Part shown: positions 1 to 9,451 of the stretch, in pieces
Numbering within the stretch: position 1 is the stretch's first letter
Layout of the letters: each line of letters opens with the position of its first letter
Assembly: GCF_000805675.1 (NCBI RefSeq)
Contig: NZ_JSEF01000015.1
Coordinates: 1 to 64,000 of the forward strand
DNA: 64,000 nt
Source of the DNA: Corynebacterium minutissimum
GTDB taxonomy: Bacteria > Actinomycetota > Actinomycetes > Mycobacteriales > Mycobacteriaceae
Direction of reading: 5' to 3'
Program-made: the position numbers and the translations under genes
The notes under the pieces: model-generated
The model's database searches: none
The model's input: the letters and a program-made list of their open reading frames with translations, nothing else
What the model was told of the DNA's origin: nothing

Positions 1-76
1 TGGAGCGGATGACGAGACTCGAACTCGCGACCCTCACCTTGGCAAGGTGATGCGCTACCAACTGCGCTACATCCGC
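1..76 (-). tRNA. tRNA-Gly (GCC)
   Basis: Read on the minus strand it folds into a full cloverleaf with a 7-bp acceptor stem (GCGGATG/CATCCGC), anticodon GCC, a GTTCGAGTC T-arm and an encoded 3' CCA. It is identical to the copies at 327-402 and 557-632, so it is the last gene of a six-gene minus-strand tRNA array. Confidence 0.95.
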
Positions 77-120
77 ATGGCAAGCAAAAGCCTGCCACGG
101 GCTCCTCTAAGGAAACCCTG

Positions 121-192
121 TGCGCGATACTGGGATTGAACCAGTGACCTCTTCCGTGTCAGGGAAGCGCTCTCCCGCTGAGCTAAACGCGC
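121..192 (-). tRNA. tRNA-Val (GAC), copy with acceptor mismatch
   Basis: Cloverleaf with anticodon GAC and no encoded CCA. Compared with the second copy (446-517) it differs in two places: the D-arm (GCGGGAG instead of GTGGGAG) and acceptor position 6, where T replaces A and leaves a T-T mismatch in the acceptor stem (GCGCGTT against ATCGCGC). The rest is identical, so the gene may still be functional. Confidence 0.9.
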
Positions 193-224
193 GCAGTGCC
201 CATGGAGTGGGCACTAACAGTTTG

Positions 225-295
225 AGGTGGAAACGGGAATCGAACCCGTGTGCACGGTTTTGCAGACCGTTGCCTCACCACTCGGCCATTCCACC
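225..295 (-). tRNA. tRNA-Cys (GCA)
   Basis: Minus-strand cloverleaf with acceptor GGTGGAA/TTCCACC, anticodon loop containing GCA, and T-arm GGGTTCGATTCCC. CCA is not encoded. It is the only Cys tRNA in the array. Confidence 0.95.
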
Positions 296-326
296 GTGGC
301 GATACCGCCTCACACACTACATGTGC

Positions 327-402
327 TGGAGCGGATGACGAGACTCGAACTCGCGACCCTCACCTTGGCAAGGTGATGCGCTACCAACTGCGCTACATCC
401 GC
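327..402 (-). tRNA. tRNA-Gly (GCC)
   Basis: Second identical tRNA-Gly(GCC) copy with encoded CCA; same structure as 1-76. Confidence 0.95.
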
Positions 403-445
403 ATTCGAAAACCAGGCCCGGTTTTCTAGGACTAAGAAGTCCGTG

Positions 446-517
446 TGCGCGATACTGGGATTGAACCAGTGACCTCTTCCGTGTCAGGGAAGCGCTCTCC
501 CACTGAGCTAATCGCGC
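446..517 (-). tRNA. tRNA-Val (GAC)
   Basis: Cloverleaf with a perfect 7-bp acceptor stem GCGCGAT/ATCGCGC and anticodon GAC; CCA is not encoded. This is the regular copy against which 121-192 shows an acceptor mismatch. Confidence 0.95.
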
Positions 518-556
518 TTATGTAATTGTCAAGGCCTTCCAACTAAGTGGAGGTCT

Positions 557-632
557 TGGAGCGGATGACGAGACTCGAACTCGCGACCCTCACCTTGGCA
601 AGGTGATGCGCTACCAACTGCGCTACATCCGC
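557..632 (-). tRNA. tRNA-Gly (GCC), first gene of the array
   Basis: Third identical tRNA-Gly(GCC), promoter-proximal in the minus-strand array Gly-Val-Gly-Cys-Val-Gly. Spacers between genes are 30-55 bases, which fits one polycistronic precursor. Confidence 0.95.
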
Positions 633-848
633 ATTGCATCTTCCCGGCTAGTGTGCCGTGGTGCGAGTAAAGACATTATCGTGCACCGTCCCAGTTTCCA
701 AATCCGCAGCCCACGGCAATAATTCCACCAACTACAAAAGAGCGAAGATTACACCGATGTGATTGAGACTCATTTTCGGCGAAAATCTGGTTGAGCTGGG
801 CGATTAGGGAGTTAGTCCAACTGCGGTGTAGCTTAAGGGCTGCACCGG
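633..848. promoter_or_regulatory. Intergenic promoter region between divergent tRNA units
   Basis: No protein gene is supported here. On the minus strand a GATAAT hexamer (675-680) lies about 40 bases upstream of tRNA-Gly 557-632 and is a reasonable -10 for the array. On the plus strand a TAGCTT hexamer near 831 could serve the tRNA-Val(CAC) gene. Both assignments rest on position and hexamer only. Confidence 0.35.
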
Positions 849-923
849 GGTTCTATAGCTCAGTGGGAGAGCGTTCCGTTCACACCGGAAAGGTCGCTGG
901 TTCAATCCCAGCTAGAACCACCA
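849..923 (+). tRNA. tRNA-Val (CAC)
   Basis: Plus-strand cloverleaf: acceptor GGTTCTA/TAGAACC, anticodon stem TTCCG/CGGAA with loop TTCACAC giving anticodon CAC, T-arm with GGTTCAATCCC, and encoded CCA (921-923). It is a stand-alone gene followed at once by a hairpin terminator. Confidence 0.95.
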
Positions 924-958
924 AACCCCGCAGCTACGCTGCGGGTTTAGTTGTTTTT
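923..958 (+). terminator. Intrinsic terminator after tRNA-Val(CAC)
   Basis: GC-rich hairpin CCCGCAG-CTACG-CTGCGGG with flanking A/T pairs, followed by a T-rich tail (TTTAGTTGTTTTT). It begins directly at the tRNA 3' end. Confidence 0.85.
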
Positions 959-1052
959 GTAGTACGGCATGTGGGGACAACATGGGTACAGAGTAGCTGG
1001 ACCATGGATACAAAGTAGCTGGCCGCAGCTAGCCCACGTACCCTCGGGCGTC

Positions 1053-1703
1053 ATGGAAGACACCGCACTCATTGACTCGTTGCTGGGCCCGGATAGCGAG
1101 GGCATTCGCCTTATCGCGGTCAGCACTCTCCATGGCTCGGCCACTATTGACGGAACGTCGGACCCTATGGGCAATGACGCCGATGCCAAGCTCTTCGCCG
1201 CGTTACGCGAGTGGGCGGACGTTGCTGTGGTTGGCTCGGGCACGGTGAAGGCGGAGGGGTATGAGGCGTCGACAAGCACGCGCCTCGCCGTCTTCAGCCA
1301 CTCCCTTAATTTTGAGGGATTCGAGGAATTCATCGCCGGCAGTCCCATTATTCTCACCCCAGAGGATCGTGCGGACTCCGAAAAAGCACATGCCTTGGCT
1401 ACAGCTGGTGCGGAGATTGTGAGCACTGGTACTGGCACGGTCACTGAGGCCATCGAGGCCCTTCGTGCACGCGGCGCTACACGAATTTCCTGCGAAGGTG
1501 GACCGTCGGTTTATTCAGCCTTCATCGAAGCTGGGCTCGTGGACAAGCTGTACCTGACAATGGATCCGCATCTGTCGCCCTCAGTGGAAAAGCCCGTTGT
1601 CGACGGCAGCACGACGTCGCCAGCACTTCGTTTAGAGCTCGAGAACGTCACGCCCGTCGACAGCACGGTGTTTCTGCGCTACCGGCGCATATCAACCCCG
1701 TAA
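1053..1703 (+). CDS. Pyrimidine reductase family protein (RibD C-terminal domain)
   Basis: A 216-residue protein made of the RibD C-terminal, dihydrofolate-reductase-like domain without the deaminase domain of full RibD. The GSGTVKAEGY region near residue 60 and the CEGGPSV motif near residue 145 are typical of the NADPH-binding fold. A role in riboflavin-type pyrimidine reduction is only family-based. It matches the gene next to aftC in other corynebacteria and mycobacteria (the Rv2671 position). I chose ATG 1053: the protein similarity begins here and a TACCCT -10-like hexamer lies at 1039-1044, 8 bases upstream, which suggests a leaderless message. The open frame continues upstream to 969, but those residues do not look like the family. 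Two 22-base direct repeats (about 984-1027) lie just upstream. Confidence 0.8.
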   Translation: MEDTALIDSLLGPDSEGIRLIAVSTLHGSATIDGTSDPMGNDADAKLFAALREWADVAVVGSGTVKAEGYEASTSTRLAVFSHSLNFEGFEEFIAGSPIILTPEDRADSEKAHALATAGAEIVSTGTGTVTEAIEALRARGATRISCEGGPSVYSAFIEAGLVDKLYLTMDPHLSPSVEKPVVDGSTTSPALRLELENVTPVDSTVFLRYRRISTP

Positions 1704-1714
1704 ACTCTCTTGCC

Positions 1715-2911
1715 GTGACTTCTCTGGCCTCCTCTCCCCCGACCCCTGCCCGACTGTGGACAGCCGCCGCGTGGCCGGCAGCCGTCGTTCTTGTGTTTCA
1801 CCGTGTTGTCGTCCTTGCTTTTACCGGGACGGTCACGGATGACTTCGGCACGGTGTATCGCGCGATTCGCCGCTTCTGGGAAGGTGCGCCAGTTTACGAG
1901 CAGGATTATTCCTCCGTAGAACCGCTCTACCTCTACAACCCAGGAGCAACGGCACTGCTCTCCCCCATGGGTATCGTTTCTGAGGAGCACGCACGCTACG
2001 CCTTTATCCTCGCCAATGCTGTGGCCATCATCGCCGCCTTGGCGCTCCTGACTCGCTATGTGGGCCACAGCCTGCGCGGCCCTGTCTTGCCCATCAGCAT
2101 CGCGGCAGCTTTTGCCTCCGAGTCCGTCATCAACACCTTGGTGTTCACTAACATCAACGGCCTACTACTATTGGCCATGGCAGCTTTTCTCGTCCTCCTA
2201 GAGAAGCACGGCTGGGCAGCAGGGCTATGTATCGGACTAGCCATTTTGATCAAACCCCAATTCGCACCGCTACTTTTCCTCGCACTCGTGCGCACCCAGT
2301 GGTGGGCACTGGGCCTCGGCCTAGCCGTGCCCATCACGGCCAACCTCATCGCCTGGCGGCTCGTTCCGGGCTCTGAGGGATTCCGCGAGCATCTTCTGCC
2401 CTACCTTTCCACCACACGTGATTATGCGAATGCTTCGTGGCCAGGTGTGAAGGCTTACTTCGACATGCCAGGAGACCTCTATTACCCCATATGGCTGCTG
2501 TTCGCTGTCTTGTGCGCCGTGGCCATCCTGGGTTTGCTGCGCTGGCGCGACTCCGAGCCCGAATTCTGGGCACTGAGCACTACCGGCATCATCATGGCGG
2601 GAATCTTTTTCCTGTCATCACTAGGACAGCAGTACTACTCCATGTGGCTTTTCCCCATGATGTTCACGGTTCTGCTGCATCGCTCGGTTTTCCACACGTG
2701 GGGCGCATGGTTGGCGGCATTTTTATTCTTGGCGCCGTTCGAGTGGACGTCGACAAGCATGCCCACCGCCGCACATTGGATGAGTGTGTTCATCGCCACC
2801 ATCGGGTGGGGTTTGCTCATTGTAGTCACTGCCGCATCGGTGGTCGGCTGGTGGATATCTGAACGCAATGGTGGCCCGAAGGCGGACAAGAGCGATAAAA
2901 TCCCCGCATGA
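1715..2911 (+). CDS. aftC: GT87 alpha-(1->3)-arabinofuranosyltransferase AftC
   Basis: A 398-residue polytopic membrane protein of the GT87/DUF2029 family. It has about ten hydrophobic segments and an Asp pair (D42-D43 in GTVTDDFG) in the first extracytoplasmic loop, the place of the catalytic Asp in GT-C enzymes. AftC adds alpha-1,3 branches to cell-wall arabinan using decaprenyl-phosphoarabinose. The order ribD-like, aftC, msrB, hemQ is the same as around Rv2673. The start is GTG 1715. The stop of the upstream gene lies inside a TAAACT hexamer (1701-1706), 8 bases before this GTG, so a leaderless internal promoter is plausible. Its stop overlaps the msrB start in ATGA. Confidence 0.82.
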   Translation: MTSLASSPPTPARLWTAAAWPAAVVLVFHRVVVLAFTGTVTDDFGTVYRAIRRFWEGAPVYEQDYSSVEPLYLYNPGATALLSPMGIVSEEHARYAFILANAVAIIAALALLTRYVGHSLRGPVLPISIAAAFASESVINTLVFTNINGLLLLAMAAFLVLLEKHGWAAGLCIGLAILIKPQFAPLLFLALVRTQWWALGLGLAVPITANLIAWRLVPGSEGFREHLLPYLSTTRDYANASWPGVKAYFDMPGDLYYPIWLLFAVLCAVAILGLLRWRDSEPEFWALSTTGIIMAGIFFLSSLGQQYYSMWLFPMMFTVLLHRSVFHTWGAWLAAFLFLAPFEWTSTSMPTAAHWMSVFIATIGWGLLIVVTAASVVGWWISERNGGPKADKSDKIPA

Positions 2912-3321
2912 CCGATTTCAAGCTCATTGCGGATACCGAATGGCGCAAGCGCCTCACCTCTGAGGAGTACTACGTCCTGCGTGAGGCCGGAACCGAGCCC
3001 CCACACGTTGGCGAATACACCAACACCACCACCGAAGGTGTGTATTCCTGCAAGGCCTGCGGCACCGAGCTTTTCCGATCTACCGAAAAGTTCGAGTCAC
3101 ACTGCGGTTGGCCGTCCTTCTTCTCCCCACTCGCGGGAGACAAAATCATTGAACGCGAAGACAACTCGCTTGGCATGCGCCGCGTCGAGGTGTTGTGCGC
3201 CAATTGCGAATCACACTTGGGCCACGTTTTCGAAGGCGAAGGCTACGATACCCCTACCGACCTGCGCTACTGCATCAACTCCATCTGCCTCACCCTCGAA
3301 GAAAAGCCGGTCGAAGGTTAA
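2908..3321 (+). CDS. msrB: Peptide-methionine (R)-S-oxide reductase MsrB
   Basis: A 137-residue cytoplasmic MsrB that reduces the R epimer of methionine sulfoxide in proteins. The two zinc-binding CxxC pairs are visible (CKAC near residue 47, CANC near 97), with HCGWPSF between them, and the catalytic Cys lies in the C-terminal motif RYCINSICL. Its start codon overlaps the aftC stop by 4 bases (ATGA), so translation is coupled. Length fits a full stand-alone MsrB. Confidence 0.95.
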   Translation: MTDFKLIADTEWRKRLTSEEYYVLREAGTEPPHVGEYTNTTTEGVYSCKACGTELFRSTEKFESHCGWPSFFSPLAGDKIIEREDNSLGMRRVEVLCANCESHLGHVFEGEGYDTPTDLRYCINSICLTLEEKPVEG

Positions 3322-3334
3322 ACCTTCAACCGGC
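3306..3334. terminator. Hairpin at the msrB/hemQ convergence
   Basis: A 13-bp stem with one mismatch (GCCGGTCGAAGGT against ACCTTCAACCGGC) and a 3-base loop made by the msrB stop codon. No T-tract follows on the plus strand. It lies between convergent genes and could limit read-through. Confidence 0.55.
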
Positions 3335-3365
3335 CCATTGTGAGCTCTCTGCAGACGGCTCCGCG

Positions 3366-4067
3366 TTAGGGAAGCACGGCGATAAGCTCTGCCACATCCT
3401 TGACGCGGCGGCCCGTGTGGAACGGGATTTCCTCACGCACATGGTGGCGTGCCTCGGTGTAGCGCATGAGGTACATCAGATCGACGATGCGGTGCAGCTC
3501 AGGAGCCTCAAAAGCAAGGATCCATTCATAATCACCTAGAGCAAACGCCGGAACGGTGTTCGCGCGAACATCCGGGTAGTCACGGCCCTGCATGCCGTGC
3601 TCCATGAGGATGCGGCGGCGCTTTTCCTCATCCATGGTGTACCAGTCATAAGAACGCACGAAGGGGTACACAGAAATCCACTCGCCTGGTTCTTCACCCA
3701 TGATGAAGGACGGCAGGTGGGACTTGTTGAACTCTGCCGGGCGGTGCAGGGCGTTGCCTACCCACGTCACCTCAGACACCTGGCCCAGGACGGTCTCTCG
3801 GCGGAAATCAGCGAACGCCTTTTGAATATCAGCGAATTCCTCTGCGTGCCACCAGATCATGAAGTCAGCAGACTCGCGCATGCCGGACAGGTCATAGATG
3901 CCACGCACGGTTACGACGCCGGCCTGCTCAAGGTCAGCAAAGAACTTCTGTGCCTGCGCAATGGCCTGCTCACGCTCGGTACCCAGCGCGCCAGGAATCA
4001 CCTGAAACACTGCGTGCTGCGAATACCGCTGGACCTTATTGAGCTCCTTGAAGTTGACCTTCGACAT
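3366..4067 (-). CDS. hemQ: Coproheme decarboxylase HemQ/ChdC (chlorite dismutase family)
   Basis: A 233-residue member of the chlorite-dismutase-like family. In Gram-positive bacteria it converts coproheme to heme b by two oxidative decarboxylations, the last step of the coproporphyrin-dependent route. The SYDWYTM motif carries the Tyr used by actinobacterial ChdC, and the LMEHGMQGRDYP stretch carries a conserved His that is the likely proximal heme ligand. The start is ATG 4067 with AAGGAG six bases upstream. It is divergent from the DUF3000 gene and convergent with msrB, as in the Rv2676c neighbourhood. Confidence 0.92.
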   Translation of the reverse strand: MSKVNFKELNKVQRYSQHAVFQVIPGALGTEREQAIAQAQKFFADLEQAGVVTVRGIYDLSGMRESADFMIWWHAEEFADIQKAFADFRRETVLGQVSEVTWVGNALHRPAEFNKSHLPSFIMGEEPGEWISVYPFVRSYDWYTMDEEKRRRILMEHGMQGRDYPDVRANTVPAFALGDYEWILAFEAPELHRIVDLMYLMRYTEARHHVREEIPFHTGRRVKDVAELIAVLP

Positions 4068-4192
4068 GCATTTCTCCTTGCTCGGAAGCGACTAGAATTC
4101 CTATCCATCATAAGTTGTAGACCTCGCCGTGCGCCACTACCCCACGGCGCGCCTTCCCCCGCTTGCGGCACAGAACTTATACGTTGTTTCCC

Positions 4193-4858
4193 GTGAGCAA
4201 TTCAGACGTTTCTTCGCGCACTTTGGCAGGGGCACCGACCAACCTGCATGATCGTGCTTCGTCCGCCAACGGCTCCCGATCTGCAGAGCCGTCGACTCCG
4301 GCCGCTTTCACAGAGGCCGTTGAGTCCCTTCATGCAGCGCAGCTGCGCTCTGAAATCACCTTGGGCACCATTCGCCCGCCGCAGCGCCTCGCACCGTTTA
4401 GCCATGCCATTGGTTTGGAGGTTGAGCGCGGACACCACGACGCAGACATCGTTCCAACCGATTCCGAAGGTGATGCCTTCGGTCGTCTCATCCTTCTACA
4501 CGACCCCGGCGCTGAAGAAGCGTGGGAAGGTGCCATGCGTCTGGTCGCCTATATTCAGGCCGACCTGGAGGATTCGGTAGCAGGCGATCCGCTGCTTCCC
4601 GACGTCGCCTGGGAATGGCTCACCGAGTCCTTGGAGTTGCGTGAGGCTGCGCACACCAATCTGGGCGGAACCGTAACCTCAACCTCCTCGGTGCGCTTTG
4701 GTGAAATCGGCGGCCCACCGCGTGCTTACCAGCTTGAGATGCGTGCATCCTGGACTGCTGAGGGACTCGACTTGGCCCCTCACGTCGAAGCATTTTCCCA
4801 GGTGCTTGCTCTCGTTGCTGGCCTGCCGCCGGAGGGCGTGGCCGAGCTCGGCCGCTAA
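4193..4858 (+). CDS. DUF3000 domain-containing protein
   Basis: A 221-residue soluble protein of the actinobacterial DUF3000 family, function unknown. It lies upstream of ribonuclease D, its conserved position (Rv2680-Rv2681). The first 45 residues are Ser/Ala-rich and probably disordered; the conserved part starts at AFTEAVESLHAAQL. Start GTG 4193 is chosen because a TACGTT hexamer (4180-4185) lies 7 bases upstream, the leaderless layout seen elsewhere in this window. A further in-frame start at 4163 would lie upstream of that promoter. Confidence 0.75.
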   Translation: MSNSDVSSRTLAGAPTNLHDRASSANGSRSAEPSTPAAFTEAVESLHAAQLRSEITLGTIRPPQRLAPFSHAIGLEVERGHHDADIVPTDSEGDAFGRLILLHDPGAEEAWEGAMRLVAYIQADLEDSVAGDPLLPDVAWEWLTESLELREAAHTNLGGTVTSTSSVRFGEIGGPPRAYQLEMRASWTAEGLDLAPHVEAFSQVLALVAGLPPEGVAELGR

Positions 4859-4895
4859 GCACTGCGATACACAAGCTCACTGAGGAGGCTCAGGG

Positions 4896-6128
4896 ATGAC
4901 TGAACTGCGCCAGGTACCCAAGGACGGAACCCCGAAGGTCCTCACTTCCCCGCGTGACTTTCACGCGGCCGCCGAACGGCTAGATGCTGGTACTGGCCCT
5001 TTTGCTATCGATACCGAGCGCGCCTCCGCCTACCGCTTCGATGATCGTGCCTTCCTCGTGCAGATTCGTCGGGAAGGCGCCGGAACGGTCTTGCTGGCCC
5101 CAGAGAATCGCCGCGCGGAGTTTAGCGCCGCACTCGCCCCTGTTCTCACTGGGCAAGACTGGGTTATCCACGCCGCGCCTTCTGATCTTCCTTCTTTGGC
5201 ATGGCTCGGCCTCTACCCAGGGACACTGTTCGACACAGAGCTAGCCGCCCGCTTCGCGGGTTTTGCGCACCCCAACCTTGGTGCCATGGTGCTGGAGCTT
5301 TTCGACGTCGAATTGGAGAAGGGCTATGGCGATTCCGACTGGTCCGAAACCCCCATCCCGCAGAAGTGGCGCAATTACGCAGCACTCGACGTCGAGCTTC
5401 TCAACGAACTGGCAGTAGCATTGCGCGACATCCTCGCAGAGGAAGAAAAGTTGGACTGGGCCTACGCAGAATTCGACCACATCGCTGCCGAGCATTCTGG
5501 CATCACCGCACCAGAGCCGCGTTCGTGGCGCGAGCTCAAGGGCATATCCTCCCTGCGTTCGCGCGAGCAGCTTGCCGTGGCCCGTGAGCTGTGGCAACGC
5601 CGCGAATCTATCGCGCGTTCGCAGGACATCGCTCCCAACCGTCTGCTTCCCCATCGCGTGCTCGTGGAGATCGCGCGCCGCGTTCCCACCACGCCCTACG
5701 AGATCAACAAAATCAAAGGCTTTCCCCGCCGCCGCGGCGGAGCGACCCTGCAGTGGCTCGATGCCGTCACCACGGCGATAGAGAGCCCCAAAGAAAAGTG
5801 GCCGGTACAGCTACGCAGCCCGCAACCGGTGCCTTCAAAGTCCGTCTTTACCCGCGAGTTCCCAGAGCTGTGGTCTGTGTATCAAGACATTCGCGGCGCC
5901 TTCGAGGACCTTGGCGACGAGCTCACCATGAGTTACGAACTCATCCTTAAGCCCAGCCTTGTCCGCGCGGCCGTATGGGCTGCCTTAGGACCTGAAGGCG
6001 GCGTGGCCGGCGAGATTTCTGGTTCTGCGGACATTCCAGGTTTCCTGCTCTCTCAAGGCGCACGCGAGTGGCAAGTAGAGCTTGCCGCCCCGCTCATCGC
6101 AGACGGCCTCCACGCCTTCCGTGGTTAG
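4896..6128 (+). CDS. rnd: Ribonuclease D (DEDD exonuclease with HRDC domain)
   Basis: A 410-residue 3'-5' exoribonuclease acting in tRNA and stable-RNA maturation. DEDD catalytic motifs are readable: FAIDTERAS near residue 37 (DxE), [10 protein letters not shown] near 92, and YAALDVELL near 162 (Yx3D). An HRDC RNA-binding domain covers about residues 210-290, including [17 protein letters not shown] 4896 is preceded by a GAGGAGGC-like ribosome site. Its stop overlaps the convergent dxs stop by 4 bases. Confidence 0.9.
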   Translation: MTELRQVPKDGTPKVLTSPRDFHAAAERLDAGTGPFAIDTERASAYRFDDRAFLVQIRREGAGTVLLAPENRRAEFSAALAPVLTGQDWVIHAAPSDLPSLAWLGLYPGTLFDTELAARFAGFAHPNLGAMVLELFDVELEKGYGDSDWSETPIPQKWRNYAALDVELLNELAVALRDILAEEEKLDWAYAEFDHIAAEHSGITAPEPRSWRELKGISSLRSREQLAVARELWQRRESIARSQDIAPNRLLPHRVLVEIARRVPTTPYEINKIKGFPRRRGGATLQWLDAVTTAIESPKEKWPVQLRSPQPVPSKSVFTREFPELWSVYQDIRGAFEDLGDELTMSYELILKPSLVRAAVWAALGPEGGVAGEISGSADIPGFLLSQGAREWQVELAAPLIADGLHAFRG

Positions 6129-8041
6129 GCCTCGCCTGAGCCTTCCTCGTCGCTGCGCGCAGCAACCCACTCCTCAATCGACTGCGCAATGCCCTGCGGC
6201 GTAATACCGAACTCATCGAGGATTTCTCCACGGCTGGCGTGGCGCGGGAAGGTGCTCGGTATACCGAGGCGATGCACCGGAGTATCCACGTCTGCTGCAT
6301 CTAAGGCCTCGGCGACCATGGAGCCCACGCCGCCGCGCAGCACGCCGTCCTCGACAGTCACGACAAGGTCATGGTCGCCAGCCAGCGCCACAATGGACTG
6401 CGGAACGGGCACTGGCCACCGTGGGTCCACCACCGTGACGTTGAAGCCGCGTGCCTCAAGCAGTTCAGCAGCACCCAGTGACCGAGTGCTCATTGCGCCG
6501 ACAGAGACAATCAGAACGTCGGTCGCTTCCTCTTCAGCGTCATCAGAATAGCGCAGGATGTCCACGCCATCATCCAAGCGCTTGAGTTCGTCTGTGTCTT
6601 CAAGCAAATTGCCCTTGGGGAAACGGACGACAGTGGGGCCATCATCAATAGCGATAGCCTCGTTGAAGAGCTCGCGGAGCCGAGCACCATCACGCGGTGC
6701 AGCAATGCGCATCCCCGGCACAATGCTCATAAACGCCATATCCCACACGCCGTTGTGCGACGGGCCATCGGAACCGGTCACGCCCGCGCGATCGAGCACG
6801 ATGGTCACCGGCTGCTTGAGCAAGGCAATGTCCATAATGACCTGGTCCACCGCGCGGTTGAGGAAGGTGGAATACACGGCCACCACCGGATGCATCCCGG
6901 CCAATGCTAAACCGGAAGCAGAGGCCATGGCATGCTGCTCAGCAATTCCGACGTCAAAGAAACGCTCCGGAAACTCTTCCTGGAAAGGCGCCAAACCAGT
7001 AGGGCCAGCCATCGCAGCAGTGATTGCCACAATATCCTCACGAGCGTGGCCGGCCTTGATGAGCTCTTCGGAAAAGGCTGCGGTCCACCCCGGCTGTTTC
7101 TGCCCCTTGGACACGCCAGTAACCGGGTCAATAGCTCCTGTGGAGTGCATCTGGTCCTTCGGCTCATTGACAGCCGGAGCAAAGCCGTGACCCTTCTCCG
7201 TCACCGTGTGGACGATGATGGGTCCCTCATAATCGCGGGCATAGCTCAGCGCACGTACCACCGCATCAATGTCGTGGCCATTAATAGGGCCGACATACTT
7301 GATACCGAGCTCCGGGAACATCTCCGTGGGCATCACGGTGGATTTGACGCCTTCCTTCATAGCATGGAGGGCATCAAAAGTACGCTCGCCAACCCAGCCC
7401 ATAGACTTCAGGCGCTTTTTGCCCAATTCCATGAATTCGTCATACCCATGCTGTGCACGGATACGACCAAGGTTTTCTGATAAACCGCCGATAGTGGGCG
7501 AATAAGAACGGCCATTGTCATTAACCACGATGACCACGTTGCGGTCTTTATCAGCGGAAATATTGTTCAGTGCTTCCCAGCACATGCCGCCGGTCAAAGC
7601 ACCATCGCCCACGACTGCCACGGCGTTGCGGTGCGATTCGCCGCGAATCTTGAAGGCCTTAGAGAGGCCATCCACCGTGGACAGTGCAGCCGACGCATGC
7701 GAGGACTCGGTCCAGTCATGTTCTGACTCAGTGCGGTCGGTGTAGCCAGACAAGCCACCTTTCTGACGCAGTGTATCGAACTGCGCAGTGCGGCCGGTCA
7801 GCATTTTGTGCACATAAGACTGGTGGGAGGTGTCGAAGACGATGGGGTCTCGTGGGGAATCAAAAACACGGTGAATCGCCACGGTGAGCTCAACCACGCC
7901 CAAATTCGGGCCGAGGTGGCCACCGGTGACAGATACCTTCTCAATGAGGCGCTGGCGGATATCCGCCGCGAGCTCGGCCAGCTGCGTCTTGCTCAGAGCC
8001 TTGAGATCAGCTGGCGATTCAATGGAATCCAGAATGCTCAT
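6125..8041 (-). CDS. dxs: 1-deoxy-D-xylulose-5-phosphate synthase
   Basis: A 638-residue full-length thiamine-diphosphate enzyme that condenses pyruvate and glyceraldehyde 3-phosphate in the first step of the MEP isoprenoid pathway. The ThDP motif GDGALTGG (residues 145-152) is followed about 30 residues later by [14 protein letters not shown]. The pyrimidine-domain catalytic Glu lies in [11 protein letters not shown], and the substrate motif [15 protein letters not shown] follows. It is the last gene of a minus-strand group starting at dut. No riboswitch-like leader was recognised in the 99 bases upstream. Confidence 0.96.
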   Translation of the reverse strand: MSILDSIESPADLKALSKTQLAELAADIRQRLIEKVSVTGGHLGPNLGVVELTVAIHRVFDSPRDPIVFDTSHQSYVHKMLTGRTAQFDTLRQKGGLSGYTDRTESEHDWTESSHASAALSTVDGLSKAFKIRGESHRNAVAVVGDGALTGGMCWEALNNISADKDRNVVIVVNDNGRSYSPTIGGLSENLGRIRAQHGYDEFMELGKKRLKSMGWVGERTFDALHAMKEGVKSTVMPTEMFPELGIKYVGPINGHDIDAVVRALSYARDYEGPIIVHTVTEKGHGFAPAVNEPKDQMHSTGAIDPVTGVSKGQKQPGWTAAFSEELIKAGHAREDIVAITAAMAGPTGLAPFQEEFPERFFDVGIAEQHAMASASGLALAGMHPVVAVYSTFLNRAVDQVIMDIALLKQPVTIVLDRAGVTGSDGPSHNGVWDMAFMSIVPGMRIAAPRDGARLRELFNEAIAIDDGPTVVRFPKGNLLEDTDELKRLDDGVDILRYSDDAEEEATDVLIVSVGAMSTRSLGAAELLEARGFNVTVVDPRWPVPVPQSIVALAGDHDLVVTVEDGVLRGGVGSMVAEALDAADVDTPVHRLGIPSTFPRHASRGEILDEFGITPQGIAQSIEEWVAARSDEEGSGEA

Positions 8042-8140
8042 AGAGCTGCCGTCAACCCCTTCATCGTTCGTACTTTCTTTACCACCGTACCCGCTTATGT
8101 ACGTGACACGACAATCATTAGGCAGTACTTCTCTTCTGTC

Positions 8141-9451
8141 TTAGGCCGCAGGAACGAGGAGTGCCAAAGTTTCAAAATGATGGGTCCCCGGGAAAGCGTT
8201 AACCATGGCTAGGCGTTGCAGTCGGTAGCTGTGCTCCGACCATGCGGCGAGGTCACGGGCAAAGGTGGCAGGGTCGCATCCAACATGCAACACTTTTCGC
8301 GGCTCCGCTGCGGCGACCGCAGCGATAACGTCAGTACCTGCACCAGTGCGCGGAGGGTCCAAGATTACATTTACTGGCTTCGGCAGCTGGGCCGCAATCT
8401 CTTCGACTTTGGCGGTGCGAAACTCCACATCGATTCCCTCAAGACCTGGTTGCGAGCCAGAAGCTGCGGGCGAATAGTCAACGGAATACACCGTGGCCTG
8501 TCCTCGCTGCGGGGCCGTGACTTCCGCTAGAGCTGGTACAAACAGCCCCACACCGCCATAAAGATCCCACGCCACGAGCGGTTCGTTGGCATCCACGCGT
8601 TTGTCGTCTAGCTGCCCAGCGACGCCGCTTTCCACCGTCAACCACTCACGTGCAATACGGGTATAGGTGTCAGGCGCTGCGACGTGCGCCTGCCAGAAGG
8701 CCGTGGGCGGGAAACGGAACTCGTGACCATCCGCTCGCTGGACCACATTCTTCGTCGGGGCCTCGATAACCTCCCGCACGGTTTCGACCCGGCGTCCCCT
8801 CGGTGCTTTACGAGATTCCACGACGTGGCGGTTGCCATCGCTGTCCATGACGGCAATGACCTCTGCACCAGGTGTGAAGATACGGGCATTAGGGCCAACG
8901 AGGCCGTCGACCAGCCCTGGCACTAGTTGGCTACAGGAAACGTCCGTGATGAGTTCGGTCGAACCACGTTTTCTGGTACCAGCACGCCCCTGCTTGTCGA
9001 CGCCCAACCGTACCCGAGTTCGCCAACCCCGTTGCGGTTCTAAGTCGATGCTCTCAACCTCGGGAGTGTGCTCAATCCGCGCAACGCGGCGAATTTGGTC
9101 AAGCAAGACCTCAACCTTGATTCCCGGTTCTGCGGCTGGGTCCAATTCGGCGAAATCGCAACAACCGGCTCCTTGCTGTGCTGCCGGGCACGAGGACTCC
9201 ACGCGGTACTCCCCTGGCTCGATTACCGCATCACGTTCTGCCTCTACGAAAGCCTTCTTGACTTTTCGTGCGGTCACGGTGAGACGGTCTCCGGGAAAGC
9301 CTCCCGCAACGAAGCACACACGGCCATCCGGGGCAGCGCCGATGCCTACTCCTCCATGTGCCATCCGCTCGATGGTGACGTCGAAGGACTGCCCCTTTGC
9401 GACGCGTTGGGCTGCCGCAGCGGCAGATGCGATGGCGTCAGGATTAGTCAT
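8141..9451 (-). CDS. Class I SAM-dependent RNA methyltransferase (TrmA/RlmCD family, TRAM domain)
   Basis: A 436-residue uridine-C5 RNA methyltransferase. An N-terminal TRAM domain (about residues 15-75) is followed by a Cys group (CPAAQQGAGCCDF near residue 109) like the iron-sulfur ligands of RlmD. The C-terminal Rossmann domain has LDPPRTGAG and the catalytic-Cys loop HVGCDPATFARD, then the typical FPGTHHFE ending. Which RNA it modifies cannot be told. The frame starts at 9451 and overlaps the upstream DUF3159 gene by 8 bases. Equivalent to the Rv2689c position. Confidence 0.85.
   Translation of the reverse strand: MTNPDAIASAAAAAQRVAKGQSFDVTIERMAHGGVGIGAAPDGRVCFVAGGFPGDRLTVTARKVKKAFVEAERDAVIEPGEYRVESSCPAAQQGAGCCDFAELDPAAEPGIKVEVLLDQIRRVARIEHTPEVESIDLEPQRGWRTRVRLGVDKQGRAGTRKRGSTELITDVSCSQLVPGLVDGLVGPNARIFTPGAEVIAVMDSDGNRHVVESRKAPRGRRVETVREVIEAPTKNVVQRADGHEFRFPPTAFWQAHVAAPDTYTRIAREWLTVESGVAGQLDDKRVDANEPLVAWDLYGGVGLFVPALAEVTAPQRGQATVYSVDYSPAASGSQPGLEGIDVEFRTAKVEEIAAQLPKPVNVILDPPRTGAGTDVIAAVAAAEPRKVLHVGCDPATFARDLAAWSEHSYRLQRLAMVNAFPGTHHFETLALLVPAA

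Noticed and set aside
120..338. Open frame across the tRNA cluster
   Set aside because: It is formed by antisense of tRNA-Val and tRNA-Cys genes and has no protein likeness.
1..632. tRNA repeats as an integration hot spot or att site
   Set aside because: The three identical tRNA-Gly genes are complete, and no integrase or partial tRNA copy is found beside them.
8042..8140. Thiamine riboswitch before dxs
   Set aside because: The 99 bases upstream lack the conserved THI-box elements I would expect.
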